DNA of 64,000 bases. It comes from Deltaproteobacteria bacterium. Its GTDB lineage: Bacteria; Myxococcota_A; UBA9160; UBA4427. The stretch's first letter is position 1. Each line of letters begins with the position of its first letter. Shown one piece after another: positions 47,916 to 56,505 of this stretch. Made by a program: the position numbers and the translations under genes. The stretch spans positions 124,001-188,000 of the forward strand of contig JAJDAN010000021.1 in NCBI GenBank assembly GCA_029261855.1. Reading direction: 5' to 3'. Below the pieces are notes generated by a model. That model made no database searches. It was not told where the DNA came from and was given only the letters and a program-made list of their open reading frames with translations.

Positions 47916-50670
47916 GACGCACAGCCTCGCGATCGACCTCCTTGTCTCCGGCGTTCGGGCGGGTGGCATCCCGGCGTCCGAGCGCGGCCTGGTAGAGCTC
48001 GGCGCGCAGCTCGGCGAGCTTCTCCGGGTCGCGCACCTGGGCGCCATCCCCGTCCTTCAGGTAGAAGCTGTCCGTCACCTGATCGCGGATGGTGGCCGCC
48101 TTCGAGATGTAGATCTCGAAGCCCAGGTCGCCGATGGCGGTGGTCAAGTCGTAGAGCAGTCCGATGCGATCGTTCGCCGACACGTCGGCGATCGTGTAGA
48201 AGTCGGACTCGTCGTTGGACACCTCGACGACGGGCGGCTTCGCAACCGGAAGCGACTTCACGCCGACGGGGCGGCGCCTGGAGCCGAGCCAGTCTGCTAC
48301 CCGGGCCTTGCCTGCCAGAACCGCCTGCAGCCGGTCTTCCAGCTCGCGCCAGGCCATGCCGAGCTCTTCGGGTCCGCCGGAAGGCGTCGAGAGCCGGTAG
48401 ACCTCGAGGGCCAACCCCGATCGCGTCGTGTAGACGTGAGACCCGAGGATGTTGAGCCCACAGGCAGTCAGGGTGCCGGTGACCCAGCTGTAGAGACCGT
48501 GCACGTCCGGGGTGCAGAGAATGAACTCGGTGAAGTCGCCGCGCATCTCGCGAAACGCCGTCGTCAGCGGCCGGCTGTCCCCACAGCGCAGGACCACCTG
48601 CGCGTGACGCGCGATCTGGCGCGGCGTGTGCGAGATGAAGTACCGCCGCGGCATGCCGTCGAAGAAGGAATCGATCTTCGAACGCCCGACCCCCAGTTCC
48701 TCGAGTTCGCGGGCTGCCGTCTCCCGACGCACTCCGACCCGCGCCTCGATCAACGCCATGGCGTCGGCGGCGTCCGAGCCTCCGGTTTCGAGGAATTCCG
48801 AAGTGCGCTCGAACAGCTCGCGCAGCAGCTGGCCCTTCCAGGGCGTCCAGGCGTCCGGCGACGAGGCCCGGATGTCCGCAAAGGTCGCCAGGTAGAGGTT
48901 GCGCAGATTCGTGCGATCACCGCAGGTCTGGGCGAACTCGAGGATCAGCTTCGGGTCCGACAGGTCGCGGCGCTGGGCGAGGTGCGACATCAGCAGGTGG
49001 TGTTCGACGATGAACAGGATCCGCTGCTGGCGTTGCTCCGACAACCCGAGGCGCGCAATGCAGGGCTTCGACCGCGTGACGCCGCGCTGCGAATGGTTGC
49101 CACCGAAGCCCTTGCCGATGTCATGCAGCAAGCACCCGAGGAACAGCGCCGGCCGATCGTCGATGCCTCGCACCAGCTCGGTCAGCTCGGGCAACGCCGC
49201 GTCGTACTTGCCCTGCCACAGGCGTCGCAGCTCTTCCACCAGGAAGATCGAGTGAACGTCCACCGTGTAGGTGTGATAGAGCACGTGCTGCCAGCGGTTG
49301 ACCACGTGCGCCCATTCCGGCAGGTAGGCGGCCAGCAGCCCGACCTCGTTCATCACCATCAGACTGCGCATGACGCGCCGCTCGGAATTCAGGATGTCGA
49401 AGAAGACCGCCGCCGCCGCCGGGTCGTGGCGCATGGCATCGCCGACCTGGTCGAGATTCTCCCGAACCAGCCGGCGTGCCATCCGCGACAGGGGAACGTC
49501 GTGCTGCTGCGCCACGCGGAAGACCCGCAACAGGCGCACGGGGTCCTCCCGCAGCAGCGTTGCATGGGGAATCTCGAGCTGGTTGCCGGCAACGCGCAAG
49601 CCGTCTTCGACCTCGCGCACCTCACGCGATCGCCCTTCCCCCGACGCCCGGGCCCCGCACTGCTCGATGACCAGCTCCGAGAAGTTCTGGATCGCCCGCG
49701 CGTGACGATAGTAGTCGCGCATGAAGCGCTCGACGGGCAGCTCGCTCTCTTCCGGATCCGGTGCGCCGTACCCCAACGCCTCGGCGACGCGCTCCTGGAG
49801 CTCGAAGCTCATCTGGTCGTTGCTGCGCTTGGCCTCGAGGTGGAGCTCGTTGCGCACGTGCCAAAGGAACTCGAGCGCCTCGTGGTAGTCCGCCATCTCG
49901 CTCTCGGTCAGCAGGCCGAAATGGAGAAAGTCGTCGAGATCTCGCACCGACGGCTGAGCACCCCGCGCGACCCAGTAGGCGGTGTGGTAGTCGCGCAGCC
50001 CACCGGCGCCCTGCTTCAGATTGGGCTGCAGCAGGAACAGGCTCTCGCCGTAGGCCGCGTGGCGTTCGCGGAAGGCCTCGGCCTGACCCCGGATGAAAGC
50101 ACTGACGTCGGGTAGTAGCTCTTCGCGGATCGTGTCCGCGAACGCGTGGAAGAACTCGCCGTCGCCGCACAGGAAGCGAGCCGTCAGCACCGCCGTGCGA
50201 ACGGTCACATCCTCGCGGCCGATCTGCACGGTCTCGTCGATGGTCCGCGTCGCGCAGCCCACGGTGAGGCCGGCGTCCCAGAGCCAGTACTGCAGACGCT
50301 CGGCGATCTGCGCGACATAGGGCGTCAGGGTCTCGCGATAGAGGACCAGCAGGTCGACGTCCGAGTGGATCGACATCTCGCGCCGGGCGTAGCCACCGAC
50401 GGCGACCACGCAGAGTCCGGACTCGACGGCGTGGCCGTCCGCCAGCCAGCGATCCTCGGCCAGCACGAAGAGCCTCCGCAGCAGGCGGTCCATGGCGTCG
50501 CTGTTGGCTTCGTTGACGACCCGACCCGACCCCGATTCCCGGTGCAGACGACCCAGATAGGCCCGAACCACGTCGAGATAGCGCCGAACCAGCGGAGCGA
50601 CCTTGCGATCGAGATCTTCCTCGCCCTCGAGCTCGGCCAGAAAGGCGTCGATGGTGGGAGCGCCCTTCAC
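47908..50670 (-). CDS. glnD: [Protein-PII] uridylyltransferase/uridylyl-removing enzyme
   Basis: GlnD senses glutamine and modifies PII proteins, linking nitrogen state to glutamine synthetase control. Of 920 residues, the order is nucleotidyltransferase head (VAVGGYARREMSIHSDVDLL, near residue 100), GlnD-type UTase domain, HD domain for deuridylylation (LGCLLHDIGKGFGGNHSQRG, near 510) and two C-terminal ACT domains for glutamine binding (FILCTPDVHGLYSWVTGTL; DVSANDRIGLLYDLTTAIGD). All expected parts are present. The GTG start at 50670 overlaps the amidase stop (GTGA). Neighbouring mutS, amidase and xerD genes have no nitrogen role. Confidence 0.95.
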   Translation of the reverse strand: MKGAPTIDAFLAELEGEEDLDRKVAPLVRRYLDVVRAYLGRLHRESGSGRVVNEANSDAMDRLLRRLFVLAEDRWLADGHAVESGLCVVAVGGYARREMSIHSDVDLLVLYRETLTPYVAQIAERLQYWLWDAGLTVGCATRTIDETVQIGREDVTVRTAVLTARFLCGDGEFFHAFADTIREELLPDVSAFIRGQAEAFRERHAAYGESLFLLQPNLKQGAGGLRDYHTAYWVARGAQPSVRDLDDFLHFGLLTESEMADYHEALEFLWHVRNELHLEAKRSNDQMSFELQERVAEALGYGAPDPEESELPVERFMRDYYRHARAIQNFSELVIEQCGARASGEGRSREVREVEDGLRVAGNQLEIPHATLLREDPVRLLRVFRVAQQHDVPLSRMARRLVRENLDQVGDAMRHDPAAAAVFFDILNSERRVMRSLMVMNEVGLLAAYLPEWAHVVNRWQHVLYHTYTVDVHSIFLVEELRRLWQGKYDAALPELTELVRGIDDRPALFLGCLLHDIGKGFGGNHSQRGVTRSKPCIARLGLSEQRQQRILFIVEHHLLMSHLAQRRDLSDPKLILEFAQTCGDRTNLRNLYLATFADIRASSPDAWTPWKGQLLRELFERTSEFLETGGSDAADAMALIEARVGVRRETAARELEELGVGRSKIDSFFDGMPRRYFISHTPRQIARHAQVVLRCGDSRPLTTAFREMRGDFTEFILCTPDVHGLYSWVTGTLTACGLNILGSHVYTTRSGLALEVYRLSTPSGGPEELGMAWRELEDRLQAVLAGKARVADWLGSRRRPVGVKSLPVAKPPVVEVSNDESDFYTIADVSANDRIGLLYDLTTAIGDLGFEIYISKAATIRDQVTDSFYLKDGDGAQVRDPEKLAELRAELYQAALGRRDATRPNAGDKEVDREAVRRA

Positions 50671-51875
50671 GGCCCGCCCCCGGCGAGCTTCAGGCCGTGC
50701 TCGCGGTAGCGAATGACGCCCGCAGCGATGTGCTGGGCGGTGCGTTCGAGGTAGCGGTGCTCGCCGAGGAGCTTGACGTCGTGCGGGTTGGTGACGAAGC
50801 CCGACTCCACCAGGATCGACGGGATGCTCGAGAGGAACAGGACGTAGAAGGGGCCCTTCTTGACACCCAGGTCCTGGACCCCCCGGTAGGTCTTTCCGAG
50901 GCCGGGCAGCAGCTCGCCGTGCACCGCTTCGGCCAGACGCTCGGACTCGCCGGACAGCTCCTGTACACGCCACTTGGCCAGGGTCCGCTGCAACGAGTCG
51001 ATCTTCTTGCGCGGCACCCCGTTCTCCCGGGAGGCGACGTCGAGGGCATGACGGTCGTGATTCTCGTCGAGGTAGTAGATCTCGATGCCCTTGGTGCTGC
51101 GGCGACGGGACGCATTGGCGTGGATCGAGATGAACAGGTCCGCACCCTGGGACTCGGCGATCACCGTGCGTTGCTCGAGATCGAGGTAGCGATCGTCGTC
51201 GCGGGTCAGGATCACCTCGAAGCCCTCCTCGCGCAGCCGCTTCGCCAGCAGCTTCGAGAGTCGGAGGTTGACGTCCTTTTCGCGCACGCCGCCGATGCCC
51301 GTCGCGCCCGGGTCCTTGCCGCCGTGGCCGGGGTCGACGACGACCGTGCGCACGGGACGCATGCCGGCGGGGAAGCGCTTCTTGTCCGGGGACTGGACGC
51401 CCCCGGGCAACTGCCATTCGAGGGTCTCGGGATCCTGGCGGGACCCGTAGACGTCCACCACCACGCGGTGCGGCGACTCCAGCACCAGCAGGCGATGACG
51501 TTCGTAGCGTTCGAGGTCGATCACCAGACGCGACCGGCGAAGCGTGTTCTGTCCCAACCGCAGCTTGCGGAGCAGGCCGTCTTCCACCGGGATGCCGTCC
51601 GCGTAGTCACGACCGACCCAGATACCGTCGAGGTCGATGTACAGGCGTTCAGGACGCGCATTGCGGTCGTCGGCCTTCAGCCGCACGACCTCGGCATCGA
51701 CGGGCCGGGTCAGCTCGATCACGACTCGCGTGTAGTCCGGATGGGACCAGGTGCGAACGTCCGCGACGTCGCCGAGACCTCGGGGCCGCTCGACGCCGAG
51801 CAAGAGCGGCAGCAGCAGCGCGAGAGCCACGAGCGCGACGCGCAGATCCCGCAAGGGGGGCGGAAGGGACCTCAC
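50667..51875 (-). CDS. N-acetylmuramoyl-L-alanine amidase with AMIN domain
   Basis: A 402-residue exported AmiC-type amidase that cleaves peptide stems from septal peptidoglycan. An N-terminal membrane or signal segment (LVALALLLPLLLGV) is followed by an AMIN domain (WSHPDYTRVVIELTRPVDAEV, residues about 40-145), then the Amidase_3 catalytic domain. This has zinc ligands His in VVDPGHGGKDPG, a Glu expected in the following helix and His in ISIHANA, and catalytic Glu in ILVESGFVTNP. GTG 51875 overlaps the mutS stop. Activity would normally need an EnvC/NlpD-type activator, not seen here. Confidence 0.93.
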   Translation of the reverse strand: MRSLPPPLRDLRVALVALALLLPLLLGVERPRGLGDVADVRTWSHPDYTRVVIELTRPVDAEVVRLKADDRNARPERLYIDLDGIWVGRDYADGIPVEDGLLRKLRLGQNTLRRSRLVIDLERYERHRLLVLESPHRVVVDVYGSRQDPETLEWQLPGGVQSPDKKRFPAGMRPVRTVVVDPGHGGKDPGATGIGGVREKDVNLRLSKLLAKRLREEGFEVILTRDDDRYLDLEQRTVIAESQGADLFISIHANASRRRSTKGIEIYYLDENHDRHALDVASRENGVPRKKIDSLQRTLAKWRVQELSGESERLAEAVHGELLPGLGKTYRGVQDLGVKKGPFYVLFLSSIPSILVESGFVTNPHDVKLLGEHRYLERTAQHIAAGVIRYREHGLKLAGGGP

Positions 51876-54604
51876 GAAGAATCCCGGAGACGCGCAACGA
51901 GGTCTCGCAGCGCCAGCAGTGCGTCCATGGGCGTCGTGCGGTCCGGGTCGAGCTCGCGCAAGGCGGCGATCACGTCACGCTCTTCGCGGCTGGCCCCGGA
52001 CGCCGCACCGTCGGCGAGACCGAGACTCAACTGGCCACCCTCGGCCGGGGCGGCTCCGCCCCCTGCCAGACGCGGCACGCCTTCGGCGGTGAGCTCGCCC
52101 TCCTCGAGGGTGTGCAGGATTTCCCGCGCGCGCTCGATCACCGCGTCGGGCAGACCCGCCAGTCGCGCGACCTGGATGCCGTAGGAACGATTGGCACCCC
52201 CGGACACCAGTCGGCGCAGGAAGACGACCTCGTCCTTCCATTCGCGCGCCTCGAAATGCGCGTTGTGTACTCGCGGCTTGCTGCGCGCGAGGTCCGTCAG
52301 TTCGTGGTAGTGGGTGGCGAACAGGGTGCGCGCCGAGAGCCCGGGCGTGTCGTGGAGATACTCGGCGACAGCCCATGCGATCGACAGGCCGTCGAAGGTG
52401 CTGGTGCCCCGCCCGATCTCGTCGAGGATGACGAGGCTGCGGCGCGATGCCTGCCCCAGGATCTCCGCCGTCTCGCGCATCTCGACCATGAAGGTCGACT
52501 CACCCTTGGCCAGCCGATCGGATGCGCCCACGCGGGTGAAGATCCGGTCGACCACGCCGACCCGCGCCGAGTCCGCCGGCACGAAGCTGCCCGTCTGCGC
52601 CAGCAGCGCGATCAGCGCCACCTGCCGCAGATAGGTGCTCTTGCCCGACATGTTCGGCCCGGTCAGCAGCAGGATCTGGACGTCTGCGGGATCGAGGTCG
52701 GTGTCGTTGGGCACGAATTCGTCGCCGCCCGAGCGAGCGAGGACGTCCTCGACCACGGGGTGTCGCCCCGCCCGGATGACGAGGCTTTCCCCGGCATCGA
52801 TCTCCGGCCTGACCCAACGGCGCCGCCGCGCCATCTCGGCAAGCGACCCCAGCGCATCGATTTCCGCGACCCGGTCCGCGGCGTCTCGGACCGCGTCGGC
52901 CGCGGCGACCACCTCCAGACGCACCGACTCGAAGATCTCGCGCTCGAGCTCGGCGGCCCGCTCGTTCGCCCCGATGACCGTGCCCTGCATTTCCGAGAGC
53001 TCTTCGGTGGTGAAGCGCTCGACGTTCGCAAGGGTCTGCTTGCGCTCGTAGTGATTCGGCACCCGTTCGAGCTGGCTCTTGCTGACCTCGAGCGAGTACC
53101 CGTGCACCGGGTGATAGCGGACCTTCAGGTTCGCGATGCCCGTGCGTTCGCGTTCCTGAAGCTCGAGTCCCGCGATCCACTCGCGTCCCTTGCCGGCGCT
53201 CTCTCGCAACGCGTCGAGCTCGGGACGGAAACCCTCGCGGATGTAGCCGGTCTCGTTCGCGCCCCGCGAGCCCCGGGCGACCACGGGCGGATCGTCGATC
53301 AGACTCTCTTCGAGCACGCGCTGCAACCCGGGTAGCGGCTCGGGCGGGGCCAACGACGCCGGTCGCGGCGCGACCTCCGCTCCCTCACCCAACAGATCCC
53401 CGGACGGGCCCTCGCCTGCGTCGAGCCCAGAGACGGCGCCGAGCGCCGACACGACATCGGGTAGCGCCTGCAGCGAGCTGCGCAGCAGGCCGAGATCCCG
53501 GGGCACGGCGCCGGGACGCATGCCCTTCGCGAGCAGCCGCTCGAGGTCGCGCACCTTCGCGAGCGCGTCCCGCACGCGAACGCGCAAGCGGTCGCGGTCC
53601 GCGAGGAAGGCGACCGCGTCCTGACGAACGCCGATGCGGTCGGGATCGAGGAGCGGATAGGCCAGCCAGCGCGCCAGACGTCTGGCGCCGAGCGCCGTCA
53701 CGGTGGCGTCGACCTGTTCGATCAGGGTGCCGCGCCGGCCGCGGTCGATGGCGTTCTCGAACAGCTCGAGATGCGCCCGCGTGGCCGCATCGAGGACCAT
53801 CGTCTCGGCCAGGGCGTAGGATCGCAGGCGCGGGATCTGGGCCAGCGCGAAAGGCTGGTTCTCGACCAGATAGCCGAGCAGAGCGGCGGCCGCGCGGGCG
53901 TCGGCGCCACGGCCGAGGCCGTCGAGACCTTCCGGGCGAGCCGGCGCACGGTCGCAGTCGAAGTGCTCGTCGGCGACACGGGCGATGGCGACGCCTTCCA
54001 GCAGAGCGCGCAGCCGCGCCTCGGTCTCGGCGTCCGCCGATTCGGCCAGCAATACCTCGCGCGGCCCGATGCGTTCGATCTCTTCCCACGCGAGCGCGGA
54101 CAACGATGTCCCGGCGTCGGCCACCAGGCGGGTGACGCGGAAGTCGCCGGTCGTGGCATCGAGCGCGGCGATTCCGATGCTGCCGTCCCAGGGCGGCGAG
54201 ATCGCGACCAGTGCAACCTCGCGCGCGGCCTCCAGACCTGCCGGATCGCCCACCAGGCCCGGGGTGACCACCTCGACGACCTCGCGGCGCACCAGACGCT
54301 TGCCGCCGGCGGTCTTCGGGTCTTCGACCTGCTCGCAGATCGCGACCCGGTGTCCCAGCTCCGCCAGGCGCTTCACGTAGCCATCGGCGCTGTGCACGGG
54401 AAAGCCGCACATGGGAACCGGATCGGGCTTGTTCTTGTCCCGGGTCGTGAGCGTCAGGTCGAGCAGAGGCGCCGCGATCTCCGCATCCTCGAGAAAGAGT
54501 TCGTAGAAGTCGCCCATGCGGTAGAGCAGGATGGCGGTCGGATGCTGGGCCTTGACCTGCAGGAAGTGCCGCATCATGGGCGTGTCCCGCGCCGACGAGC
54601 TCAT
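51872..54604 (-). CDS. mutS: DNA mismatch repair protein MutS
   Basis: A 910-residue MutS. The mismatch-recognition domain has the Phe-x-Glu motif in RMGDFYELFLEDAE. Connector, lever and clamp domains follow, then the ATPase: Walker A TGPNMSGKSTYLRQ, Walker B VILDEIGRGTSTFDG and the trans-acting His region FATHYHEL. The C-terminal helix-turn-helix (ALLALRDLVARLR) is retained. No mutL is seen in the window. ATG 54604 overlaps the lapB-like stop (ATGA), so mutS is embedded in the ribosome/cell-envelope superoperon rather than standing alone. Confidence 0.96.
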   Translation of the reverse strand: MSSSARDTPMMRHFLQVKAQHPTAILLYRMGDFYELFLEDAEIAAPLLDLTLTTRDKNKPDPVPMCGFPVHSADGYVKRLAELGHRVAICEQVEDPKTAGGKRLVRREVVEVVTPGLVGDPAGLEAAREVALVAISPPWDGSIGIAALDATTGDFRVTRLVADAGTSLSALAWEEIERIGPREVLLAESADAETEARLRALLEGVAIARVADEHFDCDRAPARPEGLDGLGRGADARAAAALLGYLVENQPFALAQIPRLRSYALAETMVLDAATRAHLELFENAIDRGRRGTLIEQVDATVTALGARRLARWLAYPLLDPDRIGVRQDAVAFLADRDRLRVRVRDALAKVRDLERLLAKGMRPGAVPRDLGLLRSSLQALPDVVSALGAVSGLDAGEGPSGDLLGEGAEVAPRPASLAPPEPLPGLQRVLEESLIDDPPVVARGSRGANETGYIREGFRPELDALRESAGKGREWIAGLELQERERTGIANLKVRYHPVHGYSLEVSKSQLERVPNHYERKQTLANVERFTTEELSEMQGTVIGANERAAELEREIFESVRLEVVAAADAVRDAADRVAEIDALGSLAEMARRRRWVRPEIDAGESLVIRAGRHPVVEDVLARSGGDEFVPNDTDLDPADVQILLLTGPNMSGKSTYLRQVALIALLAQTGSFVPADSARVGVVDRIFTRVGASDRLAKGESTFMVEMRETAEILGQASRRSLVILDEIGRGTSTFDGLSIAWAVAEYLHDTPGLSARTLFATHYHELTDLARSKPRVHNAHFEAREWKDEVVFLRRLVSGGANRSYGIQVARLAGLPDAVIERAREILHTLEEGELTAEGVPRLAGGGAAPAEGGQLSLGLADGAASGASREERDVIAALRELDPDRTTPMDALLALRDLVARLRDSS

Positions 54605-55653
54605 TCGCTCGGCTCCGTGCTGGCGTTCCCGGCATCGTCGGTGGAACCCTCGCGAGCGGCCAGCCACCCGAGCAGCTCCGCGTGCGCCTTCGCGGCTTCG
54701 GGGTCGCGACCGGATTCGAGCAGCAGGCGTCCGAGGGCGATGCGCGCGTCGAGGCTCTCCGGGTTCGTGTCCACGACCCGGCGCAGCTCGAGCACCGCCG
54801 GATCGATCTCGCCGCGTCCGGCCAACGTCCGGGCGAGCGCCAGGCGGGCGTCTTCGTCGTCGGGCCGCTCTTCCAGGATCGCGCGCAAGAAGCTCTCGTA
54901 GTCGCGCGCCCGCCCGAGGGCTGCGAACGCGGCTTCGACGCGCGCATGCGCTTCGGCGGCGCGTGGTCCCCCCTGCTCGGGGACGACGCGCCAGGCCGCG
55001 AGGGCCTGCTTGTTCCGCCCGCGCTCCGCTTCCAGCTCACCGAGCAGCATGCGGGCGTCGGCGTTCTTGCCATCGCGTCGCAGCGCGCGCTTGGCGCCCT
55101 TGCGCGCGGCGTCGTGGCGGCCTTCGGCGTGGTCCAGCTCGGCGATGCGCACCTGGAAGCGCGCCTCGGACGCGGGCTCGCGCTGGCCGGTCAGCTTGGC
55201 GAGCCGGCGTTCCGCGGCAAGCGCCGCGGCGTGGTCACCCGTTTCGGACAGCAGGTCGCGCAGCGCGCGCACGGCGTCCGTGTCCTTGGGCGCGTACTCG
55301 AGCACCTCCTGGTAGGACGCGATCGCGCGCTTCGAGAAGCCACCCTGGCGGAAGTCGCAGGCGAGATCGGACAACACCGCGTTGCGTTCGGCCGGACGGA
55401 TGTCCCCTCGCAACAGCAGGTTCTGGTGGATCCGGATCGCACGTCCGATCTCACCTCGAAGCCGGTACAGCCGGGCCAGCGCGCGATACGGCTCGACGTC
55501 CTCGGAGTCTGCCTTCACGGCGGAAGCGATGAGCTCTTCGGCCGCGTCGTAGTCTCCTTCGAGGACGGCGAGCAGCGCGCGACGGAAAGTCGCCGCGAGC
55601 ACGCGGTCCGCGGGAACGGGCTTGCCGCGTCGGAACCAGTCGCGGAAGGCCAT
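54601..55653 (-). CDS. lapB: LapB-like TPR protein lacking the rubredoxin domain
   Basis: A 350-residue tetratricopeptide protein in the place where lapB (yciM) lies, right after lapA. About seven to eight TPR units are seen (for example AIASYQEVLEYAPKDTDAV; VEPYRALARLYRLRGEIGR). E. coli LapB ends in a rubredoxin-like metal domain with CxxC pairs; this protein has none and ends in an acidic STDDAGNASTEPSE tail. The N-terminal membrane anchor is also weak. It probably still scaffolds LPS assembly or LpxC control, but metal sensing is lost. Its start directly abuts the lapA stop. Confidence 0.82.
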   Translation of the reverse strand: MAFRDWFRRGKPVPADRVLAATFRRALLAVLEGDYDAAEELIASAVKADSEDVEPYRALARLYRLRGEIGRAIRIHQNLLLRGDIRPAERNAVLSDLACDFRQGGFSKRAIASYQEVLEYAPKDTDAVRALRDLLSETGDHAAALAAERRLAKLTGQREPASEARFQVRIAELDHAEGRHDAARKGAKRALRRDGKNADARMLLGELEAERGRNKQALAAWRVVPEQGGPRAAEAHARVEAAFAALGRARDYESFLRAILEERPDDEDARLALARTLAGRGEIDPAVLELRRVVDTNPESLDARIALGRLLLESGRDPEAAKAHAELLGWLAAREGSTDDAGNASTEPSE

Positions 55654-56085
55654 CTAGGACTCCCTCCCGCGCGCGCCTCCCCGCTCGAGAAGCGCCTCCA
55701 GGCCGTCGTCGGCCGGCGCCCCCCCATGCAGGGCATCGGGCAGGGCATCGGGAAGCGATCCCGGCGAAAGGGGCAGGTTGCGCAGCTGGTGCACCTCCGC
55801 CTCCAATCTGCCGAGCTTCTTGCGGTAGCGCCGCGCGACGAGCCCCGAGCGGAGCATGTGATAGAGGGTGAAGAGACCCACGAGGAACGCACCAGTGGCG
55901 AACGCGAAGAGCAGCGCCTGCCAGACCGGCAACTCGATCCCGCCCAACAAATAGTCGACGGTCACGAGCGCGCCGTTCTGAGTGACGATTCGCCACGCGA
56001 GGTAGAGCAGCCCGGCGCCCGCCAGGGCGGGCACCAGACGACGGATCCACGAAATGGCCCGACTGCCCTCAGGCACGCCCGTCAC
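55654..56085 (-). CDS. lapA: LapA-domain inner-membrane protein
   Basis: A 143-residue protein with two membrane helices (LVPALAGAGLLYLAW and ALLFAFATGAFLVGLFTLYHML) flanking the conserved NGALVTVDYLLGGIELPVW segment of the LapA (DUF1049) family, then a coiled-coil KKLGRLEAEVHQL. LapA works with LapB in LPS assembly and LpxC turnover at the inner membrane. GTG 56085 was chosen. The 93-base gap to ihfB is the largest in this part of the operon. A longer Gly/Asp-rich C-terminal tail than in E. coli is present. Confidence 0.85.
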   Translation of the reverse strand: MTGVPEGSRAISWIRRLVPALAGAGLLYLAWRIVTQNGALVTVDYLLGGIELPVWQALLFAFATGAFLVGLFTLYHMLRSGLVARRYRKKLGRLEAEVHQLRNLPLSPGSLPDALPDALHGGAPADDGLEALLERGGARGRES

Positions 56086-56178
56086 CCGGCCGCACAGCTA
56101 CATGACCCAACACAAGCGGCACCCCCCCTGGTACGACCGCACGCCGAGATGTCGCCCTCTCGCGGGCCTGGCCCGCTT

Positions 56179-56505
56179 TCAGACGGAAGCCGCCTCGTCG
56201 TCCTCCGCTTCTTCGGGCAGGTCCGGCGAGCGATCGACCATCTCCTTCAGCTCCTTGCCCACCTTGAAGAAAGGCGTGCGCTTGGCGCTGATGTGTACGG
56301 GCTCACCGGTCTTCGGATTCCGCCCTTCGCGGGCTTCCCGGATCTTGACCTGGAAGCTCCCGAACCCGCGGATCTCGATGCGGTCACCCTCTTTGAGGGC
56401 TTCGATCATCGAGTCGAAGATTGTGTTCACCACGACCTCCGTATCCTTCTTGGAGATGTGCGGCGTCCGCCTCGCGACGTCCTCGATGAGCCCGCTCTTG
56501 GTCAT
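56179..56505 (-). CDS. ihfB: Integration host factor beta-type/HU-family DNA-bending protein
   Basis: A 108-residue HU/IHF-fold protein. It has the family core SGLIEDVARRTPHISKKDTE, the RGFGSFQVKIREAREGRNPKTG beta-arm with the DNA-intercalating Pro, and RTPFFKVGKELKEMV. Its position directly after rpsA is the usual one for ihfB, which supports IHF-beta over HU. The C-terminus carries an acidic extension (LPEEAEDDEAASV). The ATG at 56505 overlaps the rpsA stop (ATGA), so IHF level is tied to S1 translation. Confidence 0.92.
   Translation of the reverse strand: MTKSGLIEDVARRTPHISKKDTEVVVNTIFDSMIEALKEGDRIEIRGFGSFQVKIREAREGRNPKTGEPVHISAKRTPFFKVGKELKEMVDRSPDLPEEAEDDEAASV

Noticed and set aside
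47830-50115. 761-codon plus-strand frame antisense to glnD
   Set aside because: glnD on the minus strand has complete catalytic and ACT motifs; the plus frame shows only low-complexity Val/Arg/Gln sequence.
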